Shown here in pieces: positions 55,901 to 64,000 of a DNA stretch of 64,000 nt. Under the pieces are notes generated by a model. That model did not search any database and was not told where the DNA came from. It saw nothing but the letters and a program-made list of their open reading frames with translations. The stretch spans positions 62,001 to 126,000 of the forward strand of contig CANLWG010000005.1 of NCBI GenBank assembly GCA_947494715.1. Reading direction: 5' to 3'. How positions within the stretch are numbered: the stretch's first letter is position 1; every line of letters begins with the position of its first letter. The position numbers and the translations under genes are program-made. This DNA is from an uncultured Flavobacteriaceae bacterium (GTDB lineage: Bacteria > Bacteroidota > Bacteroidia > Flavobacteriales > Flavobacteriaceae).

Positions 55901-56235
55901 CCGGTAACAATATAGTTGAACTCGGTTTGTGGAAGACTTCTTCGTAATAGCGTGGTTACCCGTATCACTCCTTTTTTTAACTGTACCACGGGTAGCTTGT
56001 CGAACATACCTTTTTGATAGATAAAGGAGTAGTCCGTCTGTTCCTTTATCAGGGCAAAGACCTCATCGACTGAAACTTGTTTGTCCATATCGATGGTCAC
56101 CCTTTCCTGGGAAAGTGACAGTTTCGGCGAAAACGCAAAAACCGTGGTGCACAACAAGAATATAAAGGTTCTCATAATCAGTAGCAGTAGTCTGTTTCGT
56201 TGACCGAAATTGACCAGACTCGAATTAATTTCCAT
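52918..56235 (-). CDS. SusC/RagA TonB-linked outer-membrane transporter with STN domain
   Basis: 1105 residues. A signal peptide, an STN (secretin/TonB N-terminal) domain at about 45-115 that contacts FecR, a carboxypeptidase-regulatory-like beta domain (VSGTVTDETGAPIPNISVLLKG), TonB box and plug (GRIAGVQIQETSGTPGSAINIRIRGLNSL), and a 22-strand barrel ending in TTGIQLSF. The STN domain means it both imports and signals. The FecR gene lies upstream and the ECF sigma gene is divergent, the complete transenvelope signalling set. Confidence 0.96.
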   Translation of the reverse strand: MEINSSLVNFGQRNRLLLLIMRTFIFLLCTTVFAFSPKLSLSQERVTIDMDKQVSVDEVFALIKEQTDYSFIYQKGMFDKLPVVQLKKGVIRVTTLLRRSLPQTEFNYIVTGDNTILIKKRSQSQQRQVSGTVTDETGAPIPNISVLLKGTTRGVATDFDGVYSITVPDLASVLVFSALGFETQEITVGNQTTINVTMEESVSQLDEVVVSTGYFEVKERLNTGNIEKVESKIIAQQPVVNPLQALSGRIAGVQIQETSGTPGSAINIRIRGLNSLNNGQLDGNGVRLPNSNLPFYVIDGVPVTSSSLNTSDLRLPNGNPLAAIQPGDIESIEVLKDADATAIYGSRGANGVVLITTKRGKAGKTRISLDYSNGYGEVPYNIDLLNTEQYIEMRTEGAINSGFFPLTGFESFYPDLLEWDTSRYTNWQDELVRSSQQQRTNVTISGGSQETQFLISGSHLKQSNLVKYDDGSFRSISGHMNLSHTSKNQKFKSNLSATFTSNTNNQTNIDIIREVIRTAPNAPELFDSSGNLNWENNTFDNPLASLGRDYENRTRNFVANATLNYLLFPNLRFNASLGYTNMQVYETSINPVSSRRPDRQIGATGSSNFADNRIETWIVEPTITYEKLLGQGNLTVLFGGTFQESIQEGERLFASGYTTDVLLRDLNAAATVEVGSSNYTQYRYNGFYGQLNYRWKNKYILNLTGRRDGSSRFGPGKRFGNFGAIGGAWVFSEEGFAQKTLPVLSFGKIRASYGLTGNDQVQDYGYLNSYTVTAFPYNAESGLQSTRLANPEYSWETVKKLETGLEIGIFKNRLTIGASWFRNRTSDQLIGRPLPLVTGFSSVLFNLPAIVENRGLEFELGATLIKSKGFTWSTNANLTRARNELLEFPNIEGFPGFDNILKVGSALTGTYRYESLGVNRESGTYDFVDFNGDGRITRLDDRQNFVVIEQDFFGGINNSISFKGLQLDVFFSFAKQNAFRTIYGDTWPGSVFISNQSTNVLNRWQAPGDVTNVQAYSAFGLNQAWANNVGSDNNIVDASYIQLKNIALSWQIPVEYIEKLGLSSARIYSQAQNLFTFSDYEGDPESQTNGTPPLRMITTGIQLSF

Positions 56236-56380
56236 AAATTTGTTCTGTGTTAATTAGACATTTGTTTAATTGGTACTTAGGAGAGGGACGAAGTTTATGA
56301 CACCGCGAAATGTTTGGACTTCGCTCCCTTTTTTTATTTCTATTTTGGTTTCTTTTTACTTTATGCTTTTTACATAAAAG

Positions 56381-57532
56381 CTATTTTAAGGTTATTGTCT
56401 TGCCATGGATCTCATACGTGTTGATTACGCTTAGGCTCTTAATGGCATTTAGGATTTCCTCTATGCTTTGGCTCTTTTTCAGTTTTCCTAAAAACTCCAA
56501 CTTTTCCAGCTCTGGGTCCCCAAAGACCACCTCCATATCATACCATCGGGACAGAACGGTCATGATGTCCTTTAGTTCTTTGTCCTCGAAACTGAAAATA
56601 CCCTCCTTCCAGGAGACCTCGTTATAGACATTGACCTGGGCAACGGAAAGGGTGCTGGTCCGTAAGTCCACATTGGCCTGCTCCCCAGGGACCAGCAGCT
56701 TATTTTCGCCAGCGGCCAGTATCGACACCTTTCCTTCGACCAGGGTGGTGTACACGTTGATTTCATCGGCATAGGCCTTTACATTGAACTGGGTGCCCAA
56801 TACTTCGACCTCCTGTTGTTCATGGTATACTTTAAACTTGGTACCTTGGTGTGCACTGCTCGGGGACACCTCAAAATAGGCCTCGCCATAGATTAGCTCC
56901 ACCTTACGGGTATTACCCTTGACAAATGCCACTGGGTATTTTAACTGGGTCTCCGAATTGAGCCATACTTTTGTTCCGTCCGACAATACGATCTGGAACT
57001 GGCCCCCTCTGGGAATGGTCAGAGTATTATGGGCAATCGCATTACTTGCCGTTTTATTATATTCGATTTCCTCACCGTTACTGGTTGCATTTTCTGTTTC
57101 GACGGTTGTTCCTTTTGCCAGTGCCACTTGCTCCCCGTTCGACAGGGTCAAGGTCGCTTTGTCCGTGCCTATCTCTATTTGGTTGTCCACGATGATGGGC
57201 TCTTCAAACTGCAGGGTTTCTTTGGCGCCTGTGTTATAATTATGGTACACATAGCCCAATGTGAACGCTAGGACGATCACCGCGGCATACTTCAGCAACT
57301 TGAATTTTGGGCGTCTTGCTTCCTTTATGCGACGCCGAATGGCTTCTTTGGTCGCCTTTTTGTTGTCGTAGTTATTCATGACATTATTGATTTGAGCATT
57401 GAGCTTGACGTATTCCAAAAAAAGAACCTCATTGTCCTTATCCTGAATCCATTCTTCAAGTTGTGACAATTCTTCGACATCGGCCTCATTGGCCAAAAAC
57501 TTTGAAAGCAACAGTTCTATGGATCTGTTCAT
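56381..57532 (-). CDS. FecR-family anti-sigma factor
   Basis: 383 residues. Cytoplasmic N-terminus (ELLLSKFLANEADVEELSQLEEWI), one transmembrane helix (LLKYAAVIVLAFTLGYVYH), and the periplasmic FecR domain with TLTIPRGGQFQIVLSDGTKVWLNSETQLKYPV and GEAYFEVSP. A C-terminal STN-interacting segment follows. It holds or activates the divergent ECF factor depending on SusC occupancy. It begins the minus-strand operon. Confidence 0.95.
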   Translation of the reverse strand: MNRSIELLLSKFLANEADVEELSQLEEWIQDKDNEVLFLEYVKLNAQINNVMNNYDNKKATKEAIRRRIKEARRPKFKLLKYAAVIVLAFTLGYVYHNYNTGAKETLQFEEPIIVDNQIEIGTDKATLTLSNGEQVALAKGTTVETENATSNGEEIEYNKTASNAIAHNTLTIPRGGQFQIVLSDGTKVWLNSETQLKYPVAFVKGNTRKVELIYGEAYFEVSPSSAHQGTKFKVYHEQQEVEVLGTQFNVKAYADEINVYTTLVEGKVSILAAGENKLLVPGEQANVDLRTSTLSVAQVNVYNEVSWKEGIFSFEDKELKDIMTVLSRWYDMEVVFGDPELEKLEFLGKLKKSQSIEEILNAIKSLSVINTYEIHGKTITLK

Positions 57533-57633
57533 GTTGAGCTCATTTACCCTATGACTGAGCCAAATGTGCTATACCCTAGGTCTTGATGAAAAAAAAATTA
57601 TATTTAGGTTAAACAATTGTAAACCTGAACGGC

Positions 57634-58227
57634 TTGAAAAACCACTATTCAAATACGTACTTTCTCATGAAACGCCTTGAAAAAGGGGACGAGACGGCCT
57701 ATATGTACCTGGTGGATACCTACTACGATAGCCTGTTCGACTATGCCAAAAATTTGTCCAGGGATGCCTATCGCGCCGATGATATTGTACAGAATGTCTT
57801 TATTCGCCTGTGGGAAAAGCGCAGCATTCTCAAAAAAATCCTTTCCCTAAAAGCATATCTGTTCAAATCCGTCTACAATGAATTCATTACCCTGAACCAC
57901 AAGGATGTGGCGACCACTGCATTGGAGAAAAAATATGTGGAGGAAATGGACACTTATTTGAAGGAGGAAGATGGCGATAGGTTCGAACGTTTGATGGAAC
58001 TGGTGAAACGTGAAATCGAACAATTACCGCCCAAGTGCAAAGAGACCTTTCTATTGAGCCGCCGCGAAGGGCTTTCCTATGTGGAAATTGCCAAGTACCT
58101 AAAAGTTTCCAATAAGACCGTGGAAAACCATATGAGCAATGCATTTCGTATTCTTCGCGAGAAAATAGGAGAAAAAACCGATATGTTCTTGTTCCTGTTG
58201 TTTGGTTCCAAGCGAAAATTGGTGTAG
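57634..58227 (+). CDS. ECF-type RNA polymerase sigma factor
   Basis: 197 residues from a TTG; an ATG at 57667 would give MKRLEKGDETAY directly. Region 2 (AYMYLVDTYYDSLFDYAKNLSRDAYRADDIVQNVFIRLWEKR) and region 4 (LPPKCKETFLLSRREGLSYVEIAKYLKVSNKTVENHMSNAFRILREK) are complete. It directs transcription of the fecR-susCD operon on the opposite strand after signal relay, by analogy with FecI systems. Confidence 0.94.
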   Translation: MKNHYSNTYFLMKRLEKGDETAYMYLVDTYYDSLFDYAKNLSRDAYRADDIVQNVFIRLWEKRSILKKILSLKAYLFKSVYNEFITLNHKDVATTALEKKYVEEMDTYLKEEDGDRFERLMELVKREIEQLPPKCKETFLLSRREGLSYVEIAKYLKVSNKTVENHMSNAFRILREKIGEKTDMFLFLLFGSKRKLV

Positions 58228-58884
58228 CTACCCTTTGCTTGTACCCACCTTAACCACTAGCGCACCAAACGCAGATGTGACTTTTCCTCCCGTTCAACCA
58301 TTGAGCAAGACTATGCAGCCAAAGCGATTCGGAAGGCTTAGTTCATTCAAATTTTGTTTGGGGCATTTGATAATCGTTCCACACTAAACGTGCTAGATTA
58401 AACCAGATTTCTTGCAGAACTAACCTTAAGCTAGCGCAAATAACTCCAAACCACAAAACACTGGACTAAACGCAAAGGAGGCAAGTTTCTGGCAAAATAT
58501 GTATTGCCTTATCGTTGATCAGCGTTATCGCATGACCGAGATTGAAATCTTGACTTAAATCAAAGATGGATGGCAAGAAAATACCTAAAACAAATCAACA
58601 ATAGTTGCAACAAAATTTGGCATCTAAATGAATACTTGGCATACCCACCTGCGACACAAAAATCGACATATAGGTTACAAAAAAATGTAATTGGATTTCA
58701 ATTCCTAAGAATTGCGAATAGTTACACAAATTACCATTGAGCGATAATAATCAGAAGTTGGTTATATTTGCACTTAAATAAGTTCATCTAAATTTTAAAG
58801 TTGTAATTGGTGCTACCTAGTGAGTGTTTCGGTGAGTGCTAAAAAAAACATCAAGCTAACTTCTTGAATATAAGGTGGTTAAAA
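58228..58884. other. Long intergenic region after the sigma factor gene
   Basis: More than 600 bp with no convincing gene. Contains GTGAGTG twice in close succession (about 58820-58837) near the tRNA-like fragment. Small open frames here lack protein character. Confidence 0.4.
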
Positions 58885-58913
58885 TTGGGGTTCGAGCCCC
58901 AGCCAGGTCACCA
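58885..58913 (+). tRNA. tRNA 3'-end-like fragment (T-arm, acceptor strand, CCA)
   Basis: GGGGTTCGAGCCCC is followed by an acceptor-like strand and ACCA, then a terminator. No matching 5' acceptor strand, D-arm or anticodon arm lies in the preceding 80 bases, so at most the last ~29 bases of a tRNA are present. Such fragments are typical remnants of element integration into tRNA genes; chance resemblance is possible. Confidence 0.35.
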
Positions 58914-58921
58914 GAGAAAGC

Positions 58922-58954
58922 AAAACCCACTTTTTGAGGAGGGTTTTTGTTTTT
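58922..58954 (+). terminator. Rho-independent terminator after tRNA-like fragment
   Basis: AAAACCC pairs with GGGTTTT around an unpaired stretch and is followed by a T-rich tail (TTTTTGTTTTT). Lies nine bases after the CCA of the fragment, as expected for a tRNA transcript end. Confidence 0.6.
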
Positions 58955-59025
58955 ATGCATTTCCTTAGTTACATTCCAATGCATTTGCAATACCTCTTTT
59001 ACCCCAATTTATTTGTACTTCTAGA

Positions 59026-59050
59026 ACGAAAACACCATGATGGTGTCCTT
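59026..59050 (-). terminator. Hairpin at the end of the alpha/beta hydrolase gene
   Basis: ACACCA / TGGTGT stem with a three-base loop, followed on the minus strand by TTTTC, directly after the hydrolase stop. Short stem, so strength is uncertain. Confidence 0.4.
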
Positions 59051-59051
59051 T

Positions 59052-60056
59052 TCAGTTTTTTAATTCTTCCGAAAATTGAATTATCTCTTTACAAATAATA
59101 TCGGCATTTTCCTTTTTGGTAAAAATGGTAAAATGACCTCCATCCATAAAGAATACCTTGCCGTTTTTAGAAAAAGATGCCATTTCTTCCTGCATCTTTC
59201 GCCGATTGGTTCTCATCTTTTCTGGGTTCATACCCATTTTCCTAAGGGCTTTTTCGTTTAGATGTGTTCCGGCAAAAACTCTAACCGGTAAGGTATCCTT
59301 TACCATTATTTTTTTAGACATTTCTTCCAATGTGGTATGCCACTCTTGTTCTTTTACAGAACCCCAAAGATATTTTCCGCTTACAAAGTAGTCTTGATAA
59401 CGATCGGTAACTTCTTTGGGTACGCCTGGCGCCCGCATTATATTATTCCCGAAAATTGTCGTATATAAATCTAAGACACCCAAATCTCCTAAAACAGCAC
59501 CCGTATAATACACCGAGTTTAACCAACTAGGAGATCGCGGCAAGTTCAGCCGTTCATACACATCGGGATGCCCCGAATCTATTAAAACCATAGCAACCAC
59601 TTCGTCCGGATAGAATTGTTTAAACACTCGAATATAATGGCCTCCATGTGAGTGGCCGGCCAGAATATAGGGTGGTGATTCTCCTGTCTTTTCCAATAAG
59701 GTGTGTAGTTCATCCGCAATGGTTTCGGGATCTCGTGGGCCATCACTAAGTTCACTATAGCCGATACCAGCTCTATCGTAACGAACAACACGTAGGCTAT
59801 CCTTAAGTCCTTCACTCAGCCAATAATAGTATTCACTGTGCCCACCTGCCCCTGCCTCAATGACCAAGGTTGGTTTATCGTTTTTTTCTCCGGCACTATT
59901 GATGTGTAGTTTGAACCCTCCAATATTGACTAGCTTTCCCGGGGGTTTTGGTCTAGGACTAAATAGACGAAGAGTTAAGCCAGCTAAAATGATGAGCAGT
60001 AGCAATGACCCAATCGATATACCGATCCACTTGAAGATTTTCCAAATAATTCTCAT
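59052..60056 (-). CDS. Membrane-anchored alpha/beta hydrolase
   Basis: 334 residues. An N-terminal transmembrane helix (WIGISIGSLLLLIILAGLTL) is followed by an alpha/beta hydrolase fold: oxyanion-side TLVIEAGAGGHSEYY, nucleophile elbow LAGHSHGGHY (Ser), VLIDSGHPD region, and a late MDGGHF with the catalytic His. Acts on an ester or amide near the inner membrane; substrate unknown. Divergent from the histidine kinase gene. Confidence 0.9.
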   Translation of the reverse strand: MRIIWKIFKWIGISIGSLLLLIILAGLTLRLFSPRPKPPGKLVNIGGFKLHINSAGEKNDKPTLVIEAGAGGHSEYYYWLSEGLKDSLRVVRYDRAGIGYSELSDGPRDPETIADELHTLLEKTGESPPYILAGHSHGGHYIRVFKQFYPDEVVAMVLIDSGHPDVYERLNLPRSPSWLNSVYYTGAVLGDLGVLDLYTTIFGNNIMRAPGVPKEVTDRYQDYFVSGKYLWGSVKEQEWHTTLEEMSKKIMVKDTLPVRVFAGTHLNEKALRKMGMNPEKMRTNRRKMQEEMASFSKNGKVFFMDGGHFTIFTKKENADIICKEIIQFSEELKN

Positions 60057-60266
60057 AATGATTTATGATTTGATTATGCGATTCAAACATAAATTCATTG
60101 AGAAGCCTCTTGAAATTATTTTGATGAACAAGCTAAAAGACTACACACTTATATGTAAATCGCGGACCAATACGATTCGACCAAAAAAACATGGTGTTCG
60201 CCCCAAAATTTATTGTATTGGTCAAAGAGATTATAAGACGAATATCAATAATGTTAAGTTTGCATT

Positions 60267-61370
60267 ATGAATGGTTTTGTTCAAAAAAATCAGAAGACTT
60301 TAATCAAAGGAGGAATGATTATCATTTTTCTGGCTATTGTTCTTATTGGAACCGGTTTTATCGTTTTTGATACAGCAGCTAACATCGTTATAAATCTTCT
60401 CGGTTTTATTTTCTGTTGCATAGTCCTTTCTTTTTTAATCCATAAGTTTTTTGTTTATAAGGTATTGGCAGTACTTGGGTTGCTCGTTGTGATGCTTGTT
60501 ATACCACATTATATGGGTATTTGGAATAATCCTATTACTGTTCCGCTGTTGATTCTATTCTGGTTGGGTGTTGCTTACCTTATTTTGCCCGAATTTTTCA
60601 AAAAATATAGGGTCGCCATTCTTTCCGTATACGGATTGGTTATCACCTATCATTTTTTCTTTTTTAATACGGCACCTGATCACGTACAAGATTATCGCCT
60701 GATTTTGGTAAATTTCATGTTCCTTCCGATTCCGGTATTTGTTGCTTTGTGGGGATATGAACAATGGCGTTGGTTGAAAACGCTAAAGGCAGATAAAGCA
60801 AGGGCGGAACTGGCCTTGCTCAAAAATCAAATCAATCCTCATTTTTTCTTCAATACGTTGAATAATCTTTATGGTTTAGTAGTAGAAAAATCTGAGAAAG
60901 CCCCAGATGTAGTCTTAAAATTGTCTGATATGATGCGGTTTACCATCTATCAGGGAAAAGAAGATTTAGTATTATTAAAGGATGAAATCAATTATCTCGA
61001 AAACTACATCGAACTACATAAAATCCGCTATCAAAAAAAAGTTGAAATTCGATTTAACCATAATGTTCAGGAAGGTTTAAAAGTTGCCCCTTTGCTTTTT
61101 ATTATTTTATTGGAAAATGCTCTTAAGCACGGCGTTGAACCATTAACAGAAAACGCTTATATCCATTTAGATTTAAAAACGCTTGGTAATCAAATTCTTT
61201 TTACCATTGCCAATAATTACGACTCCAATGCTCCTCACGAAAATGCAGGTATCGGGCTGGATAATTTGAAGAAACGCTTGGCGCACATTTATCCGAATCG
61301 ACATGAATTGAAGATTGAAAAAATAGATGCCACATATACAGCTCACTTAAACCTATTCCCAAACCCATAA
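60267..61370 (+). CDS. LytS-type sensor histidine kinase
   Basis: 367 residues. About six hydrophobic helices in the first 165 residues, then a coiled linker and the His_kinase domain with the phospho-acceptor in LKNQINPHFFFNTLNNLYGLV. A HATPase domain follows with PLLFIILLENALKHGVEP and GIGLDNLKKRL. It phosphorylates the LytTR regulator encoded nine bases downstream. The signal is unknown. Confidence 0.94.
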   Translation: MNGFVQKNQKTLIKGGMIIIFLAIVLIGTGFIVFDTAANIVINLLGFIFCCIVLSFLIHKFFVYKVLAVLGLLVVMLVIPHYMGIWNNPITVPLLILFWLGVAYLILPEFFKKYRVAILSVYGLVITYHFFFFNTAPDHVQDYRLILVNFMFLPIPVFVALWGYEQWRWLKTLKADKARAELALLKNQINPHFFFNTLNNLYGLVVEKSEKAPDVVLKLSDMMRFTIYQGKEDLVLLKDEINYLENYIELHKIRYQKKVEIRFNHNVQEGLKVAPLLFIILLENALKHGVEPLTENAYIHLDLKTLGNQILFTIANNYDSNAPHENAGIGLDNLKKRLAHIYPNRHELKIEKIDATYTAHLNLFPNP

Positions 61371-61378
61371 CCACGCGA

Positions 61379-62083
61379 ATGATAACCTATTGCATTATTG
61401 ACGACGAACCCATAGCGCATCGCATCATCGAAGGCTATTGCAAGGAGCTGCCTCACTTACAAAAAATCGGCAACGCCTACAATCCCATTGAAGCTTCCGT
61501 AATCGTTACCCGGGAAAAAGTAGATTTGATTTTTTTGGATCTTAATATGCCAAAAATGACCGGTTTCGAGTGGCTAAAAACTTTACCAAAGCCTCCACAC
61601 ATCATCGTGACTACGGCACATAAAGAATATGCTTTAGAGGGGTACGAATTGGATATACTGGACTATCTGCTCAAGCCTTTTTCTTTTCCGCGTTTCTTAA
61701 AGGCGGTGAATAAAGTGAATGCATCGGAGCAGGTGCGCCCGGCGAAATCTCCTGGTAACCCTAACTTGGAGAACGGTCGCTTTTTCCTGAAAGGGGACAA
61801 AAAACACCATCAAATTCACACTGATGATATTCTATTCATTGAGGCCTACGGCAATTATACAAAGGTATTTTTAACCCAGGAAATGATAGTTAGTCATGAA
61901 AAAATATCGGCCTTGGAGAATTTACTACCCAAAGAAGGTTTTTTACGTATTCATAAATCCTTTGTGGTTGCCACCGATAAAATTAAGCGCATACAAGGAA
62001 ACCTGATCTATCTGCAGGACTACAAGATTCCCATTGGTCAAACCTATAAGCGTAGGATTCATGGTTTATTGGGTGGGAAGTAG
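61379..62083 (+). CDS. LytTR-family response regulator
   Basis: 234 residues. The receiver domain (1-120) has DDEP and the phospho-acceptor Asp in LIFLDLNMPKMTG, with the conserved Lys in LLKPFSFPRF. The LytTR DNA-binding domain (about 140-234) has DILFIEAYGNYTKVFL and LPKEGFLRIHKSFVV. Pairs with the histidine kinase just upstream. Confidence 0.95.
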   Translation: MITYCIIDDEPIAHRIIEGYCKELPHLQKIGNAYNPIEASVIVTREKVDLIFLDLNMPKMTGFEWLKTLPKPPHIIVTTAHKEYALEGYELDILDYLLKPFSFPRFLKAVNKVNASEQVRPAKSPGNPNLENGRFFLKGDKKHHQIHTDDILFIEAYGNYTKVFLTQEMIVSHEKISALENLLPKEGFLRIHKSFVVATDKIKRIQGNLIYLQDYKIPIGQTYKRRIHGLLGGK

Positions 62084-62442
62084 TATTTTATGTCGGTTTC
62101 TAAAATGAAGTTTACGTAATCCACTATTTTATTCAACCCATACGGAATCTAGCCCTTAGGTTACCATAAATTTAATTTTACATACAAAACACTCGGAAAG
62201 AGAGAAGAGTATCGCGAGAACCCGAGCCGGTTTGGCATTTACCCGCCCTTTGTGGAAAAGTTTTGGAAACCTCCCATAGGAATGCGTAAGAAAAAACAAC
62301 GAAAAGCTGTATTTTAGGAGGAAATTTTTACTGAGAGAGGTTGCCCGAGTTATGGATTACAAGTACTTACCATAGGCGGGACTTACAGCCAATTTTAAGC
62401 TTATGAAGGTAATCCAGGACATTCATTTTCATTCCCCTGCGG
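62084..62442. other. Intergenic region with a start-less open frame
   Basis: A reading frame open from 62153 to 62317 encodes a protein-like tail (GKREEYRENPSRFGIYPPF, then FWKPPIGMRKKK) but has a stop just before it and no start codon ahead of its main part. It may be a remnant of a lost gene. Nothing else is seen. Confidence 0.3.
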
Positions 62443-62496
62443 GTGTATAAAGATGTATTTTATAGCTATATAAACAAGTTAGTGGCAATTTCGAAG

Positions 62497-63219
62497 ATGA
62501 AAACCGTCCATAGAATAAATAAAGATGATATTTTTTATTCCTTAAAATATTTGGTCTGGTTTATTTATGCCACACCAATTTTTTTGGTTTTATCTATCCC
62601 TTTTGCTCATTACATCAAAGGATGGGATTGGGATAACTCCTTGGAAAAGGCGCCACTTGTGTTTATCATTAGTATATTGTTTTTTATTCTACTCCCCACT
62701 ATAATTATACACATCTCCCATTACCATTCGAATAAAAATCTTATTGTTGAAATAGATAAGACCGAACAGAAGATAACTTTCAAAAAAAAGCGGGAGTATA
62801 CTTATCAATTTTCTGATCTAAAGGCAGAGTTGTGTACCCCTATTTATCATAAAAACAAAATAGACAAAGCGAGGCTATGGGTTACACCTTGGTCCAACTA
62901 TTCATTCCTAAAAGTTCATTCTTCGGATAATAAAGAGTTCAATATTAGTTCAACCTTAATAAAACCAACCGAATTTCCATTAGAAATCAAGAGCACAGAA
63001 TATTCATTATGGCCATCCATCGGCCCTTGGTTCATTGACCATGAAGCAACAAAGACCAAGGAAAGAGAATTGGAAAGGAGTAAGCTAAACGATTGGAAAG
63101 AAAAGTTCTCTCACTTGACCGTAATCCAAATCGAAAAAAAACTAAATAACGCTGATAGTTTAGATTATTATCCAAGAAAAGCACTAATTGAATTAAAAAA
63201 TGAAAAAACAGCCACTTAA
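62497..63219 (+). CDS. Unknown two-helix membrane protein
   Basis: About 240 residues from the ATG at 62497 (upstream ATG at 62443 possible). Two transmembrane helices (YLVWFIYATPIFLVLSIPF and VFIISILFFILLPTIIIHI) are followed by a charged cytoplasmic domain with a beta-rich pattern (KNLIVEIDKTEQKITFKKK). The ending, LTVIQIEKKLNNADSLDYYPRKALIEL, is helical. No family recognised. The gene is AT-rich and alone between the regulator pair and the pseudogene. Confidence 0.75.
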   Translation: MKTVHRINKDDIFYSLKYLVWFIYATPIFLVLSIPFAHYIKGWDWDNSLEKAPLVFIISILFFILLPTIIIHISHYHSNKNLIVEIDKTEQKITFKKKREYTYQFSDLKAELCTPIYHKNKIDKARLWVTPWSNYSFLKVHSSDNKEFNISSTLIKPTEFPLEIKSTEYSLWPSIGPWFIDHEATKTKERELERSKLNDWKEKFSHLTVIQIEKKLNNADSLDYYPRKALIELKNEKTAT

Positions 63220-63390
63220 AATGGTTATTAGTAATTGCTTCTACTCGCCTACTTCTGAAAATCCACGCGTATTTTCAGTTTAGAGTGACTTACCTGTGCC
63301 AGGCAGGCTTCCAAAGTTAATTGCTAAACCACACAACTATTCATCTACAAAATCGTTAGTTATACTATTGTTAGTAACAATACTATATAC

Positions 63391-64000
63391 ATGAAAAATA
63401 CCATAGTTGGGGCCTTACTTGTATCCCTTCTTACCAACTGCTCAGAGGATAAGCCGGGCGTTGCAGCACTATCGGACAGGGAGTTTAAGATGGGATTTAC
63501 CACATGGAGTTATGGGCCCAATCTACAGGATGTAAATGACACCTATTCATTTATTACGGGTAATGCCGATATATACGCTGAACATATAGATAGCAACATT
63601 CCATGGAATGCATGGATCAACGACCTGGCATTACCATCAGAATTCACCAACGAAATATTTGGGCGGGCCAATAGAAAAATTTCCGGAAAACCCCTATTGC
63701 TCTCCGTCAGCTTGTTAAATTCAAACCGGGATGAACTGGCCTCGGATTTTGACGATACCGTACCCACCTATGATAACCTTGATGATAGCCATATCAGGTA
63801 GGGGAATTTTAAGCATATCAGCTACTTAGTGGGGGCGTTTGCGCCGGATTATCTGGTTATCGCTATTGAAGTCAATGAACTTAGACTTAGGTCTCCGGAA
63901 AAATGGGACTCCTATACCAACTTGATTTTTGATGTTAAAACAAGAATTAAGCAATCCTACCCCGATTTAAAGATTTCAGAATCAATTTCATTACATAATT
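63391..64000 (+). pseudogene. Glycosidase-like lipoprotein gene with in-frame amber stop (runs past window)
   Basis: Lipoprotein signal (VGALLVSLLTNC) then FKMGFTTWSYGPNLQDVNDTYSFI and AEHIDSNIPWNAWI, a pattern recalled from putative TIM-barrel glycosidase-like lipoproteins of Bacteroidota. TAG at 63799-63801 stops the frame after 136 residues. The same frame continues without another stop to the window end with clear protein character (YLVGAFAPDYLVIAIEVNEL). Either a recent nonsense mutation or a sequencing error. Confidence 0.6.

Noticed and set aside
57887-58144. Minus-strand frame opposite the sigma factor gene
   Set aside because: Antisense to conserved sigma regions 2 and 4; no independent support.
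58800-58960. tmRNA or complete tRNA ending in the CCA at 58913
   Set aside because: No 5' acceptor strand pairing with the 3' end, no D-arm or anticodon arm in the preceding bases, and no tag-peptide frame of tmRNA.

Overview
The window reads as chromosomal DNA of a marine-type member of the Flavobacteriaceae (Bacteroidota). The grounds are a SusC/SusD pair driven by an ECF sigma factor and FecR, the CTnDOT-type tra operon with RteC, TPR-transmembrane-AraC regulators, double-glycine 'GG' RiPP leaders, TAnnTTTG-like promoter boxes and an AT-rich background. No rRNA, complete tRNA or CRISPR array was seen.

Layout. 1-16.3 kb is chromosomal metabolism and regulation: a truncated MBL-fold lipoprotein; a 1793-residue sigma-54 activator with seven to eight GAF units facing an AraC regulator; redox enzymes (flavodoxin-fold oxidoreductase, two SDRs); and an isoquinoline-oxidoreductase-like molybdenum hydroxylase operon (porin, diheme cytochrome, Tat-exported Mo subunit, 2Fe-2S subunit) next to a small monooxygenase. 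16.6-33.4 kb holds pieces of an integrative conjugative element: tyrosine integrase, a compact tra operon (traE-F-G-I-J-K-M-N), amidase, nuclease, DnaC-like ATPase, replication-like winged-helix protein, excisionase-like HTH and RteC. An AraC regulator and an S41 peptidase sit between integrase and tra. No relaxase or coupling protein is visible, so transfer ability is doubtful from this window alone.

33.4-44.0 kb is a RiPP (class I lanthipeptide-like) cluster: a LanB dehydratase split into glutamylation and elimination proteins, an HlyD adaptor, a C39-peptidase ABC exporter, an S8 peptidase, a TPR-AraC regulator, and two very small precursor genes (40122-40247 and 42089-42241) found here by reading the minus strand. 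The precursors share leader register, a GG site at residues 32-33 and a WT...KDKD core, yet have one Thr each, no Ser, at most one Cys, and no LanC cyclase nearby. A motif containing AATTCATGAA lies 72 nt before both precursor starts and 78 nt before the LanB start, suggesting a cluster-specific operator.

44.0-58.2 kb has a threonine-dehydrogenase-like epimerase, then a minus-strand operon running FecR, SusC, SusD, TlpA-DUF3738, S8 peptidase, split DsbD (two genes) and a DUF4397 lipoprotein, with the ECF sigma factor divergent at its head. It looks like an uptake, redox and proteolysis system at the cell envelope. 58.2-64 kb has a tRNA-3'-end-like fragment with a terminator, an alpha/beta hydrolase, a LytS/LytTR two-component pair, an unknown membrane protein and a glycosidase-like lipoprotein gene interrupted by an in-frame amber codon.
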